A stretch of DNA of 64,000 bases from VAZQ01 sp963835165 (GTDB lineage Bacteria; Pseudomonadota; Alphaproteobacteria; Rhizobiales; Xanthobacteraceae), in the NCBI GenBank assembly GCA_963835165.1, contig CAWIGD010000067.1, positions 1 through 64,000 on the forward strand. The letters are read 5' to 3'. Below, in pieces: positions 24,742-34,196 of this stretch. A program made the position numbers and the translations under genes. The notes beneath the pieces were generated by a model that ran no database searches, was not told the DNA's origin, and saw only the letters and a program-made list of their open reading frames with translations. Numbering within the stretch: position 1 is the first letter of the stretch; each line of letters starts with the position of its first letter.

Positions 24742-25709
24742 AATCGAGAACCGCGGCGCTGGCAACGATTGCTGTCCTCGCTCCGCTTACGCTCGCTGCC
24801 GTCCCGGCGTCGGCCGAGGATCAGCTCAAGGTCGCGATCGGTCAGATCAACAACTGGGAAAACCAGGCGCCGACGCTCGGCCAGGACGCCGGCATCTTCA
24901 AGAAACACAACCTGGTGCTCGAAAATGTCGGCACCCAGGGTGCCGGCGAGACCATGCAGCCGGTCATTTCCGGCAGCGCCGATCTCGGCGCCGGCGTCGG
25001 CGTCGCCGGCGCCCTGCGCGCGTTCGCGCGCGGCGCGCCGGTGCGCATCCTGCTGCCGGCGTTCACCGGCACGGGAGATCTGTTCTGGTACGTGAAGGCG
25101 GATTCGCCGCTGAAGACGGTCAAGGATGTCACCGCCAGCAACACGATCGCCTATTCCACCAGCGGCTCGAGCTCGAACAATCTGGTGCTCGCCTTCGCCG
25201 ACGAACTCGGCGTCAAGGCCAAGCCGACGGCGACCGGCGGGCCGCCCGGCACGTTGACCCAGGTCATGTCCGGCCAGATCGACATCGGCTGGGCGGCGCC
25301 TCCGTTCGGGATGAAGGAGCTCAAGGAGGGAAAGATCCGCATCCTCATCCGTGGCAGCGACGTTCCTTCGCTGCGCGGGCAGACGGTGCGAACCATCATC
25401 GTCAATGCCGATGCCTTGAACACCAAGAAGGACGCGATCATGCGTTTCGTGCAGGCGTATCGGGAAGCCGTCGACTGGATGTATGCCGATCCGAAGGCGA
25501 TCAAGCTGTACGCCGAGAAGATGAAGCTCGATGAGACCTTGATCGCGGACTCGATCAAGGAGTTTCATCCGAAGGAGGCCATGCAGACCGACGAGATGAA
25601 GGACATGGACGGCATTCAGCGAGATGCCGTGAAGCTCAAGTTCATCGATGCGCCCTTGAGCAAGGAACGCCTGGCGGAGTTCATTCAGATCCCGCCGCGC
25701 AAGAAATAG
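24738..25709 (+). CDS. NMT1/SsuA-type ABC substrate-binding protein, orphan
   Basis: The 323-residue secreted receptor has a signal peptide (residues 1-26, ending ASA) and the family segments GQINNWENQAPTLGQDAGIF, then KKHNLVLE, the GSADLGAGVGVAGALRAFARG loop and IAYSTSGSSSNNLV. It is translationally coupled to the aldolase gene (ATGA overlap), yet no ATPase or permease follows, so it must work with a transporter encoded elsewhere. Co-transcription with an aldolase suggests a carboxylated or sugar-acid ligand, which is inference. Confidence 0.88.
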   Translation: MKSRTAALATIAVLAPLTLAAVPASAEDQLKVAIGQINNWENQAPTLGQDAGIFKKHNLVLENVGTQGAGETMQPVISGSADLGAGVGVAGALRAFARGAPVRILLPAFTGTGDLFWYVKADSPLKTVKDVTASNTIAYSTSGSSSNNLVLAFADELGVKAKPTATGGPPGTLTQVMSGQIDIGWAAPPFGMKELKEGKIRILIRGSDVPSLRGQTVRTIIVNADALNTKKDAIMRFVQAYREAVDWMYADPKAIKLYAEKMKLDETLIADSIKEFHPKEAMQTDEMKDMDGIQRDAVKLKFIDAPLSKERLAEFIQIPPRKK

Positions 25710-25787
25710 CCGGACCAAGGCCAGCGGCGCCTTCGCTGCCGGCAATAAATACAAGTAATATCAACTAGTTACAAGGACGACAAAGCG

Positions 25788-25817
25788 GGGCGCTGCGCTT
25801 ACGCCAGCGCCCTCTTT
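25788..25817 (+). terminator. rho-independent terminator
   Basis: GGGCGCTG (25788-25795) pairs with CAGCGCCC (25805-25812) around a 9-base loop and is followed by TCTTT. It lies 79 bp past the stop of the plus-strand binding-protein gene and just before the end of the convergent hydratase gene, so it may serve both directions. Confidence 0.5.
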
Positions 25818-25831
25818 GCCCGCCGCGGTCG

Positions 25832-26632
25832 CTATGAACTCTTGCGGCCGCTGAACGCGGGGGCGCGCTTTTCAAAAAACGCGCGCATGCCTTCGGCGTA
25901 GTCCGGCGTGAGGCTGGCCTCGCGCTGGGTCTCGCGCTCGAGGTCGAGTTGCGAATCGAGATCATTGGCCCAGGACTCGTCGAGCAGGCGCTTGATCAAG
26001 GCAAGCGCAACCGTCGGCGCTTCGGTGAAGTGGACGCACAGCCTGTGCGCTTCCGCCATCAGCACGAGATCGTCATGCATTTTCCAGATGAGGCCCCACG
26101 CTTCCGCCTGCTCCGCGGAGAGCGGATCGCCGGTCAGGGCCAGTCCGCGCGCGCGCGCCGGTCCGACCAGGCGGGGCAAGAACCAGGTGCCGCCGGAATC
26201 CGGCACCAGGCCGATCTTGGCGAAGGCCTGCACGAAGGTCGCCGAACGCGCCGCCAGCACCACGTCGCAGGCGAGAGCGATGTTGGCGCCGGCGCCGGCA
26301 GCGACGCCGTTCACGGCCGCCACCACGGGGAAAGGCAAAGCGCGCAGCTTGCGCACGAGCGGATTGTAATAGGTCTCGAGCGCGCTGCCGAGCACGGTCG
26401 TCTTTCCGTCCTTGGATATCCGTTCGCGCAGATCCTGGCCGGAGCAGAAGGCGCGGCCGGCGCCGGTCAACATCAACGCGCGGCAGTCGCTGTCGTCCTC
26501 GGCGTCGGCCAGCGCGCGCTTGAGCGCCTGGTGCATCGCTTCGTTGAAGGCATTGAGCTGCTTCGGCCGGTTCAGCGTGATGACGCGATAACCCGCGCAC
26601 CGCTCCACCAGGACAGGTGATTCGTCTTCCAT
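25832..26632 (-). CDS. paaG: enoyl-CoA hydratase/isomerase, PaaG-like
   Basis: The 266-residue crotonase-fold enzyme shows VITLNRPKQLNAFNEAMHQA near the start and GAGRAFCSGQDLRER (oxyanion loop). AAVNGVAAGAGANIALACDV follows, then VPDSGGTWFLPRLVG with the Asp of the PaaG type. The C-terminal EGMRAFFEKRAPAFSGR is also typical of phenylacetate-pathway ring 1,2-epoxyphenylacetyl-CoA isomerase. Other paa genes are absent here, so the call to PaaG rests on motifs; another aromatic or fatty acyl-CoA substrate is possible. It is transcribed in the same direction as the MarR gene upstream, 295 bp away. Confidence 0.85.
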   Translation of the reverse strand: MEDESPVLVERCAGYRVITLNRPKQLNAFNEAMHQALKRALADAEDDSDCRALMLTGAGRAFCSGQDLRERISKDGKTTVLGSALETYYNPLVRKLRALPFPVVAAVNGVAAGAGANIALACDVVLAARSATFVQAFAKIGLVPDSGGTWFLPRLVGPARARGLALTGDPLSAEQAEAWGLIWKMHDDLVLMAEAHRLCVHFTEAPTVALALIKRLLDESWANDLDSQLDLERETQREASLTPDYAEGMRAFFEKRAPAFSGRKSS

Positions 26633-26927
26633 GGAGACTTCCTCGTTCCCGCGTTTCCGTGTGACGCTGGCGCAGCTCGCCGCCGGGCCGGGCAGCGTTT
26701 GGCGATCGGTTGCGCCGCTGCCTCACGCGCTCTGCCGCCCGGCGAGCAATCAGCGGCAGCCAGGGCACGTTCGAGCGTCAAGCGCACGTCAAAGCGTAGG
26801 AGCCGCCGCGTTTGCTCGCAAGGGGACGCGTCGACATCCCGCTGCCGGCGCCTTTGCTGCGCCCGAAATGTGCGAATGGCCAAGGTGTGCGGATGGAATG
26901 GCGCTCGCGGCCACGATCGGCGCGGGG

Positions 26928-27440
26928 TCATCGATCGAAGTGCTTCAGCAGCGTCAGCATCGATTTCCGCTGTTCCGGGCCGAGCTTCTCGATCAGCTTC
27001 GCCTCGTGCAGCGCCGCCAGCATCGCGGCACGCTTGAGTATCTTTTGGCCCTCGCGCGTGAGCCGCAGGGCATGGGAGCGCCGGTCGGTGGGGGACGCAA
27101 GGCGCTGGGTGAGACCGCGCCGTTCGAGCTTGTCCAACACGCGCACCAGGCGTGCGCGCTCGATCCCGAGCCGATCGGCCAGGTCCGATTGCGACAGCCC
27201 CGGATTGGCGGCGATCACCACCAGGACCGAGTATTGCGCCGGACGAATGTCGACCGGGGCGAGCGTGCGGATGAAATCCTGGAACACCCATACCTGCAGG
27301 CGCCGGATGAAATAGCCGAGGTGCTCGTTGAGGACGCCGATATCGAGCGACTTGCGGTCATCCGTCTGCTGGCGCGGCGTGACCCGCCGCGAGCGACTTG
27401 AACTTCGCGTTGCGAGAGCCGTCGATCCGACATTTCGCAT
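26928..27440 (-). CDS. MarR-family transcriptional regulator
   Basis: The 170-residue regulator has a winged helix-turn-helix: IRPAQYSVLVVIAANPGLSQ, SDLADRLGIERARLVRVLDK, LERRGLTQRLASPTDRRSHA with the R-P-T-DRR wing. A basic N-terminal extension (SSSRSRRVTPRQQ) precedes the dimerisation helices. The ATG at 27440 is very close to its AAGGAG, so a slightly later start is possible. It is divergent from the branched-chain ABC operon, and a strong palindrome lies in the shared promoter region. MarR proteins commonly sense aromatic acids or CoA esters, which fits the PaaG-like neighbour. Confidence 0.88.
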   Translation of the reverse strand: MRNVGSTALATRSSSRSRRVTPRQQTDDRKSLDIGVLNEHLGYFIRRLQVWVFQDFIRTLAPVDIRPAQYSVLVVIAANPGLSQSDLADRLGIERARLVRVLDKLERRGLTQRLASPTDRRSHALRLTREGQKILKRAAMLAALHEAKLIEKLGPEQRKSMLTLLKHFDR

Positions 27441-27490
27441 TCTCCTTCGCCGCGCTCGCGCGGTGGTCTGCGCGCTTCATCGGCGGACAT

Positions 27491-27527
27491 ATTGTTGTTG
27501 ACGACATCTGTTGTCATGGTCAACAAT
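27491..27527. promoter_or_regulatory. probable MarR operator
   Basis: ATTGTTG (27491-27497) and CAACAAT (27521-27527) are exact complements, and inside them TTGAC...GTCAA and GACA...TGTC continue the symmetry. The site lies 50 bp upstream of the MarR start and 230 bp before the divergent ABC gene. It is markedly AT-rich against the GC-rich surroundings. Autoregulation plus control of the ABC operon is the simplest reading. Confidence 0.55.
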
Positions 27528-27757
27528 TAATGTGGCTGGCCGAAAGCCGAGGCAGCCGCGGCGACGACGGTACGCGGCTTGCGCCACGAGGAGGAGAGGG
27601 CGCGCCGCGCGGATTAAATTTGCGCAATCCGCAAATTGTGCCGGCAACAATGGTGTCCAATGTCCGAATGCGCGCTCATGGCCCATTGCATCTTGCATTG
27701 AACAATAAGAGAAATAGCGCACGCGACGGCTGATCACCGTATCCTGGGAGGAACTCA

Positions 27758-29028
27758 ATGATCCGTAAATCGCCGACGAAATCCGCTCGTGCGGGCGTCA
27801 CTCGCCGCAGCTTCGCCGCTGGTGCAGGCGCCGCCGGATTGCTCGCCGGCACCGCACCGTTCAACATCGTGCGCGCGCAGGGCGGACCGCTGAAGATCGG
27901 CGTGATCCTTCCGCTGTCGGGCGTGCAGGCCGGTATCGGCCAATCCTGCAAGCGCGGCGCCGACATCGCCCCGGCGCTGTTCAAGCAGATCGGCTATACC
28001 CAGCCGATCGAGATCGTGGTCGTCGATTTCGAGACCAACGTCGATACCGCGCGCGCCCGCGCCGAGCGACTGATCGCCGACGGCTGCAACATGCTGAGCG
28101 GGCCGTTCGATTCCGGTGCCGCCTCGGCCATCGCGCAGGTCGCCGAGCAGAAGGGCGTTCCGTTCGTGATCAACATCGCGGCGGCGCCGCAGATCACGGA
28201 GCAGGGCTACAAGTTCGTATTCCGCAATTTCCAGACCGCGCCGCAGATCATTTCGCGCGGGCTCGCCTTGTTCAGCGATATCTTCGCGGCGACCGGCAAG
28301 ACGCCGAGCACCGCCGTGCTGATGCACATCAACGACACCTTCGGGCAGGCCAACAAGGCGGCGATCGACCGCATCTTCCCGACCATGAACCTGCCGTTCA
28401 AGATCGTTGAATCGATCGCCTACGATCCCGCCGCCAAGGATCTTTCGGTCGAGGTCGTCCAAGGCCAAGGCGACCAACGCCGACATCCTGATGACGGTGA
28501 CGCGTCTCAATGACGCGATCATTCTCGTGCGCGAGATGGTCAAGCAGCGCTGGGAACCGATGGGCATCATCAGTCCCGGGCTCGCCCGGCATGTACGAGC
28601 AGCAGTTCCTCGACACCATGGGCAAGTACGGGGACTACGTGATCACCACCGTGCCGTGGGCGAATCCGAAGGCCGAGATGACCAAGCTCGTGTGCGGACG
28701 AATTCAAGAAGCTCTATCCGCGCGACAAGCTGCCGGGCCACATCTTCAACATCGGCTTCACCTTCGAGGCTCTGATGGTGTGCGCCGATGCGCACAAGCG
28801 CGCCGGCCGACCAACGGCACGGCGCTCGCGGATGCCGTGCGGACGACCAAGATCGAGAAGCGGGTGATGGTGGGCGGGCCGATCGAATTCGACGCCAAGG
28901 GCCAGTGCAACACCATCGCTTCGGTCTGCCTGCAGAACCGCAACCAGACGCCGACGGTGGTGCTTCCGAAGGATGCCGCCGAGATGACGCCGGTCTTCCC
29001 GATGCCGAGCTGGAACCAGCGCGGCTGA
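27758..29028 (+). pseudogene. livK: branched-chain-type ABC substrate-binding protein, four apparent frameshifts
   Basis: This is a periplasmic type I binding protein with a twin-arginine leader (TRRSFAAGAGAAGLLAG), then LKIGVILPLSGVQAGIGQSC, AERLIADGCNMLSGPFDSG and, in other frames, LMTVTRLNDAIILVREM, MYEQQFLDTMGKYGDYV, HIFNIGFTFEALMVCADAHK and a normal C-terminus. Frame breaks fall near 28456 (extra G), 28585 (extra G in GGG), 28697 (extra G) and 28815 (one base missing). The net of +2 matches the length of 1271. No internal stop substitutions are needed, and all segments keep family-like sequence, so sequencing error is more likely than decay. It heads the liv-type operon. Confidence 0.8.
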
Positions 29029-29074
29029 TCCTCCTCGTGATCAACCCTCTCCGTCGCGGAGAGGGGAGCATGAT

Positions 29075-29951
29075 ATGCCGTCGCTCGAGCTGGTATTGAA
29101 CGTCGCACTCGGCGGGATACTGGCCGGGCTCGTCTACGGCCTGATGGCGCTCGGGCTTTCGGTCATTTTCGGCGTGGTGCGGGTCGTCAATTTCGCCCAT
29201 GGCGAGATGATGACCATCGCCATGTATCTCGCGGTGACGTTGTTTGGCGGCCTTCGGACTCGATCCCTGATCATGCTGGTTCCCGATCGCGGCCGTGCTG
29301 TTCGCGCTCGGCTACGCGATGCAGGCCGGCGTGATCAATCCGTTCATCAGTCGGCCGGAACACAGCCAGTTCATGTTGCTGGTTGCGATCGCCATCATCA
29401 TCACCAATGTCCTGCTGATCGTCTTCGGGCCCGACGCCAAGAGCGTGCAGACGTCCTATTCGCTCGACAGCTTCCTGGTCGGTCCGCTGATCGTCGACGC
29501 GACCAAGGCCTATGCCGCCGTCGCCGCGATCCTGGTCGCGCTGGCGCTGTTCGTGTTCTTCCGCTTTACGCTGGTCGGCAAGGCGATCCGCGCCTGCGCC
29601 GACAACTATGTCGGCGCGCTCGTGGTGGGGCTCGACGTCAAGCACCTCTACGCGCTGACCTTCGGCCTCGGCGCCGCCTGCGTGGGCGCAGCAGGCGCGA
29701 TGCTGGTGCTGGTCATCGACGCGACGCCGCCGCTCGGACCCGCGCTGACGCTGCTCGCCTTCGTCATCGTGATCACCGGCGGGCTCGGCTCGATGCCGGG
29801 CGCGCTCCTCGGCGGCGTGATGATCGGGCTGACCGAGGCGCTCGCCGGTCTGTTCTTTACGCCCTCGGCGAAGAGCATGTTCTCCTTCGGCCTTCTCGTG
29901 CTGGTGCTGTTGTTCCGGCCGCAGGGCATTCTGGGAAAGAAAGCGTCGTGA
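29075..29951 (+). pseudogene. livH: branched-chain-type ABC permease LivH, frame-disrupted
   Basis: The inner-membrane permease starts at ATG 29075 with GGGGAG upstream. The first part (LVYGLMALGLSVIFGVVRVV, NFAHGEMMTIAMYLAV) and the rest (ALGYAMQAGVINPFISRPEH to RPQGILGKKAS) are in different frames. Between 29250 and 29290, an extra C (GGCCTTC), a missing C (GATCCCTG) and an extra C (GTTCCCG) would together restore the expected FGLDPLIMLVPIAAVLF. The net of +1 fits the length of 877. All three are C-run length changes. The stop overlaps the next ATG by one base. Confidence 0.82.
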
Positions 29952-30951
29952 TGAGACGCCTGCTCGACGGCGTTCCGCGCCGCGGCCTGGCCTGGCTGGC
30001 GGCGCTGCTCGCGGCCCTGCTCGCGGCGCCCTGGCTGGCGAATGATTACCTGCTGACGGTCCTCATCATCATTCTCTATTTCGCCTATACCGGCCAGGCG
30101 TGGAACATCATGTTCGGCTTCGCCGGGCAGTTGTCGCTCGGTCATGCGATCTATGTCGGTCTCGGCGGCTATACGGCCGCGGCGCTTTACTTCCATTTCG
30201 GCATCGGCCCATGGATCGGGCTCGTGGCGGCCGTCGCCGTGGGGGCGGCCTGCGGCGCGATCATCGGCTTTCTCGCGTTCAGGTTCGGCGTCGGCGGGGT
30301 CTATTTCGCCATCCTCACCATCGCTTTCGCCGAATTCGCGCGCATCGGTTTCGACCATTTCACCTGGGTCGGCGGATCGGGCGGCCTGTTTCTGCCGGTC
30401 GCGAATTATTCGCAGAGCGACATCTGGAACCTGCGCGGCAAGCCGATCATGTTCTACTACGTGATCCTGGCGCTCACGGTCGCCGCCTTCTGCTGTGCCA
30501 TGCGTTGCTGCGCAGCCGCGTCGGCTATTACTGGCAGGCGATCCGCGAGGACGAGGCGGCCGCCCGCGCGCTCGGTATCGATACCTTCCGCTACAAGATG
30601 TATGCGGTGCTGATCTCCGCCGGCATGACTTCGGTCGCCGGCGTGTTCTTCGCGTTCTACTACAACAATCTTTTTCCCGAGCAGGTGTTCAGCATCGCCC
30701 GTTCGATCGAGATCATCCTCGGCCCGATCATCGGCGGCGCCGGCACCCTCGTCGGCCCGATCGTCGGCGCCTTCCTGCTCACCGGCCTTGCCGAGACCAT
30801 GTGGGAGTTCTTGCGCGCGATCGGCCTGGACGCCCCAGGCACGCGCCAGGTGTTCTACGGCCTGGTGCTGCTGGCGATCATCATCGTTCAGCCCGCGGGC
30901 GTATGGCCGTGGCTGGCCCGGCTCATCGGACTGGAGAAACCGCGATCATGA
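29951..30951 (+). pseudogene. livM: branched-chain-type ABC permease LivM, one apparent frameshift
   Basis: The second permease begins at ATG 29951 (TGATG overlap with livH). The N-terminal two thirds (AWNIMFGFAGQLSLGHAIYV, GGVYFAILTIAFAEFARIGF) and the C-terminal part (RVGYYWQAIREDEAAARALG to PAGVWPWLARLIGL) are in different frames. A single missing C near 30490 (TTCTGCTG for TTCCTGCTG) joins them as AAFLLCHALLRSR. The length of 1001 agrees. The EAA-type loop and membrane segments are otherwise normal. Confidence 0.82.
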
Positions 30952-31676
30952 CCGCGCTCCTTTCCATCGATGGCGTCAGCAAGCGCTTTCGCGGTCTGCT
31001 TGCGGTCGACAATGCAAGCTTTCGAGTGACGCAAGGCTCGATCTTCGCGGTCATCGGTCCGAACGGCGCGGGCAAGACGACCTTGTTCAACATCATTGCC
31101 GGCGTGCTCACGCCCGATCAGGGTTCAATCATCTTCGCGGTCAACGCGTCGACGGGCTCAGGCCGGATGAAATCTGCCGTCGCGGAATAGGCCGCACGTT
31201 TCAGCTGGTGCGTCCGTTTCCTGCCCTGTCGGTCGAGGACAATGTCATCGTCGGCGCGATGTTGCATCGGCCCGATCTCACCGCAGCGCGCGCGCATGCG
31301 CACGAGGTGCTGCGCCGGCTCGACCTTTTCGGCAAGCGCGACCAACTGGCCGCGGGCCTGACCCTGCCGGATCGCAAGCGGCTCGAAGTCGCGCGCGCGC
31401 TTGCCACCGATCCGCAAGCTGCTTCTGCTTGACGAGGTGATGGCTGGCCTGCGACCGGCCGAGACCGACCGCATGGTCGCCATCCTGACCACGCTCAATC
31501 GCGAGAGCGGGCTGACCATCCTCCTCATCGAGCATGTCATGCGCGCGGTGATGGCGCTCGCCGAGCGCGTGCTGGTGCTGCATCACGGCGCGGCGATCGC
31601 GGAAGGCCCGCCCGACGCCGTGGTGCGCGAACCCGCGGTGGTCGAATCCTATCTCGGCGCGGAGGCCGTCGACTGA
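30948..31676 (+). pseudogene. livG: branched-chain-type ABC ATPase LivG, two compensating frameshifts
   Basis: The ATPase starts at ATG 30948, overlapping livM by 4 bp. Walker A IGPNGAGKTT is in the first frame; RRGIGRTFQLVRPFPALSVE and the degenerate signature LTLPDRKRLEVARALA are in the second; Walker B LLLLDEVMAGL and the His switch LLIEHVM are in the third. A missing G near 31138 (GCGGTC for GCGGGTC) and an extra C near 31412 (CCGCAAG for CCGAAG) reconcile them. The total length is a multiple of three. The LSGG signature is replaced by LTLPD, as in many LivG proteins. Confidence 0.82.
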
Positions 31677-32380
31677 TGCTGCGCGTCGAGCACCTCGATG
31701 TCTTCCATGGCGACGCCCAGGCGCTCGACGACGTGTCTATCGAGATCGGCGAGGGGACCATCGTCGCCATCGTCGGCGCCAATGGCGCCGGCAAGACGTC
31801 CCTCATTCGCACCATTGCCGGCATGTATCGTCCGGCGCGCGGGCGGATCGTGTTCCGCGACACCGATATCGGCGGCTGGGAGAGCCACCGGGTTTGCAAC
31901 CTCGGGATCGGTCAGGTGGCGGAAGGCCGACAGGTGTTTCCGACGCTCTCGGTCGCGGAAAACCTCGACATGGGCGCGATGGTGCCGCGCGCCCGCGCCG
32001 GACGGGCGCAAAACCTGGAACGGGTGCTGGCGCTGTTTCCCGTGCTCGCCGAGCGGGCGGGGCAGGCCGCGGGCACGCTCTCCGGCGGCGAGCAGCAGAT
32101 GCTGGCGATCGGCCGCTGTCTGATGGGCGCGCCTGAATTGGTGATGTTCGACGAGCCGTCACTGGGCCTGGCGCCGGCGGTCGTCCAGCACGTGTTGCGC
32201 ACGATCCGCGACCTCAATCGCGAAGGCCTCACCTGCGTCCTGGTGGAGCAGAATGTGGCGGTCTCGCTCAGGCTTGCGGCCCACGCCTACGTCCTCGAGA
32301 ACGGCCGGGTGACCCTCTCCGGCAGCGGCGAGGGGCTTCTGGCCGACGACCGGGTGCGGCAGGCTTATCTGGGAATGTGA
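31676..32380 (+). CDS. livF: branched-chain-type ABC ATPase LivF
   Basis: The 234-residue second ATPase of the operon is intact, unlike the four upstream genes. Motifs are Walker A GANGAGKTS (33-41), Q-loop IGQVAEGRQVFPTLSVAEN, signature LSGGEQQMLAIGR, Walker B LVMFDEPSLGL and switch VLVEQNV. The ATG overlaps the livG stop by one base. Together the five genes specify an importer for branched-chain amino acids or, given the MarR and PaaG-like neighbours, perhaps an aromatic acid or amide. Confidence 0.92.
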   Translation: MLRVEHLDVFHGDAQALDDVSIEIGEGTIVAIVGANGAGKTSLIRTIAGMYRPARGRIVFRDTDIGGWESHRVCNLGIGQVAEGRQVFPTLSVAENLDMGAMVPRARAGRAQNLERVLALFPVLAERAGQAAGTLSGGEQQMLAIGRCLMGAPELVMFDEPSLGLAPAVVQHVLRTIRDLNREGLTCVLVEQNVAVSLRLAAHAYVLENGRVTLSGSGEGLLADDRVRQAYLGM

Positions 32381-32559
32381 GGCGTATCAGCCGGCGCGCG
32401 GCGCGTCAGCGCCGTCAGGACGGCGACCCGTAGCGCAAGCGAACTGTCGGGGAAGGCCGAGCGCAACGTCCTGAGCGCTTCGGCGTGCGATGTGGTTCCC
32501 ATGATCCGGTCGGCCATGCTCCGGGCCAGGTCGGTTGTCGGTTCGGCAGCTGATCCCAT
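32365..32559 (-). CDS. small hypothetical protein
   Basis: The 64-residue protein reads AEPTTDLARSMADRIMGTTS, HAEALRTLRSAFPDSSLALR, VAVLTALTRR and ends HIPR. Its ATG follows a GGGGGG ribosome site at good spacing. It has two predicted amphipathic helices and no signal or membrane segment. It slightly overlaps the end of livF on the other strand. I recognise no domain, but the strong ribosome site and protein-like composition support coding. Confidence 0.5.
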   Translation of the reverse strand: MGSAAEPTTDLARSMADRIMGTTSHAEALRTLRSAFPDSSLALRVAVLTALTRRAPADTPHIPR

Positions 32560-32766
32560 GACATATCCCCCCCGATCACGATGGCTCCGGCAGTGCCTAG
32601 AGTGGTCCCGGTTGGTTACCGGATCCTTAACGCCACATTCGGTTCCAAAGTTCCATCGCCGAGCAAATCAGACTTCAGTGTCGAGACAATGGCGGCTTGC
32701 GCGGTACGCAACCGGCCCATGCAAGGTCCGCGCCGCCGGCATGGCCGGCCGTTCAAGGAGGTAGTG

Positions 32767-33375
32767 ATGAAGCTTTATTTCGCGCCCGGCGCCTGTTCGC
32801 TTTCGCCCCACATTGTGATGCGCGAGGCCGGCGCCCAATACGACCTGGAGCAGGTCAACAATCAGGAAAAGAAGACCAAGTCCGGGACCGACTATTGGAC
32901 GATCAACGCCAAGGGCCAGGTCCCGGTCCTCGAATTCGACAACGGGGAGCGGCTGACCGAAGGCCCCGTCATCGTGCAGTGGATCGCCGACCAGAACCCG
33001 GCCTCCGGCCTGGTGCCGCCGGCCGGCAAGCTCGAGCGCTATCGCGTCCAGGAGTGGCTCAACTTCATCACCTCGGAGCTGCACAAGACGTTCGGCCCGA
33101 TCTTCCGGCCGACCACGCCCGACGCCTTCAAGGCGCTGTCCAAGGAGAATTTGGGCAAGCGCTTCGACTGGCTCGACAAGCAGCTCGCCGGCAAGGACTA
33201 CCTGATGGGCGACAAGTTCACCGTCGCCGACGCCTATCTGTTCACGGTGCTGCGCTGGAGCTCGCGCATCGACATCGACCTCGCCAAGTGGCCGAACCTC
33301 AAGGCCTATGTCGACCGGGTCGCCGCGCGTCCCAAGGTGCAGGAGGCGCTGAAGGCGGAAGGCTTGATCAAGTAA
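32767..33375 (+). CDS. beta-class glutathione S-transferase
   Basis: The 202-residue cytosolic enzyme carries the beta-class catalytic Cys10 (MKLYFAPGACSLS) and His106 (ITSELHKTFG), with the glutathione-binding GQVPVLEFDNGERLTEG loop between them. DYLMGDKFTVADAYLFTVLR in the helical domain is typical. Length is exactly that of the class. AAGGAGG lies five bases upstream of the ATG. It is convergent with the fumarylacetoacetate-hydrolase-family gene. Beta-class enzymes conjugate or store glutathione on Cys10 and handle electrophiles and oxidative stress. Confidence 0.93.
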   Translation: MKLYFAPGACSLSPHIVMREAGAQYDLEQVNNQEKKTKSGTDYWTINAKGQVPVLEFDNGERLTEGPVIVQWIADQNPASGLVPPAGKLERYRVQEWLNFITSELHKTFGPIFRPTTPDAFKALSKENLGKRFDWLDKQLAGKDYLMGDKFTVADAYLFTVLRWSSRIDIDLAKWPNLKAYVDRVAARPKVQEALKAEGLIK

Positions 33376-33396
33376 CGGGACGGCTCGAACGAGGAG

Positions 33397-33430
33397 GACG
33401 ACGGAGATTCGATCTCCGCCGTCCGTCGTC
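33397..33430. terminator. hairpin between convergent genes
   Basis: CGGAGA (33402-33407) pairs with TCTCCG (33413-33418), extended outward by GACGA (33397-33401) with TCGTC (33426-33430). It lies between the ends of the glutathione transferase and the convergent hydrolase. There is no clear U-run, so terminator function is tentative. Confidence 0.35.
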
Positions 33431-33445
33431 GATCTTATCCGATCG

Positions 33446-34171
33446 TCATTTTGCAGGCGGGCCGATCGTGACGGTCAACTTGCCCACGCCCTCGATCTCG
33501 CATTCCAGCTTGTCTCCGGCCACCGTGGCGGCCACGCCCGATGGCGTTCCGGTCATGATGATGTCTCCGGCGGCGAGCTCGACCATTTCGGACAGCTTGA
33601 CGATCACCTCGGGCACATTCCAGATCATCTGTGCCAGATCGCCGTCCTGCCGCACCTTGCCGTTGGCCTTGAGCGCGATGCGGCCTTTGCTCGGATGTCC
33701 GATCTTGCTGGCGGGCTGCAGCGGCCCGCACGGCGCGGACGCATCGAACGCCTTGCCGATCTCCCACGGACGCTTCATGTCGCGCGATGCGATCTGCAGA
33801 TCGCGCCGCGTGAGATCGATGCCGACGCCATAGCCGTAGATGCAGTCGAGGGCGCGATCGAGCTTGATGTTGCGGCCGCCGGACTTGAGCGCCACCACCA
33901 GCTCCACCTCGTGATGCATGTCCTTGGTGAGGGACGGATAAGACACCGTCGCTCCATCCGGCACGATCGCGTCGGCCGGCTTGGAAAAGAAGAACGGCGG
34001 GTCGCGCACGTCGTGACCCATCTCGCGGATGTGTTCTTCGTAATTGCGGCCGACGCACCAGATGCGCCGCACGGGAAACACCTTCTCCGTGCCCGCCACG
34101 GCGATGGTGGCCTGCTTCGGCGGCGTGATGACGTAGCTTTGGTCGACGTGATTCGTGACGTCAGCGCTCAT
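33446..34171 (-). CDS. fumarylacetoacetate-hydrolase-family protein
   Basis: The 241-residue enzyme has a FAH/MhpD fold. Metal ligands are Glu88 and Glu90 (KDMHHEVELVVAL) and Asp119 (YGVGIDLTRRD). VRRIWCVGRNYEEHIREMGH and DPPFFFSKPADAIV resemble fumarylpyruvate hydrolases of the gentisate pathway, and TGTPSGVA closes the site. The start at 34171 is followed by a cytosolic-type N-terminus; an ATG 16 codons earlier lies inside the spacer to the next gene and is less likely. Hydrolysis of a fumaryl- or acylpyruvate from aromatic ring cleavage is the probable role. Confidence 0.88.
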   Translation of the reverse strand: MSADVTNHVDQSYVITPPKQATIAVAGTEKVFPVRRIWCVGRNYEEHIREMGHDVRDPPFFFSKPADAIVPDGATVSYPSLTKDMHHEVELVVALKSGGRNIKLDRALDCIYGYGVGIDLTRRDLQIASRDMKRPWEIGKAFDASAPCGPLQPASKIGHPSKGRIALKANGKVRQDGDLAQMIWNVPEVIVKLSEMVELAAGDIIMTGTPSGVAATVAGDKLECEIEGVGKLTVTIGPPAK

Positions 34172-34196
34172 GATCTTTCTTTCGGTTGTGCAGAAT

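Noticed and set aside
22623..24765. Very long open frames antisense to the dehydrogenase and aldolase genes
   Set aside because: They are composed mainly of Arg, Gly, Ala and His, lack motifs and starts, and mirror GC-rich codon positions of the real genes.
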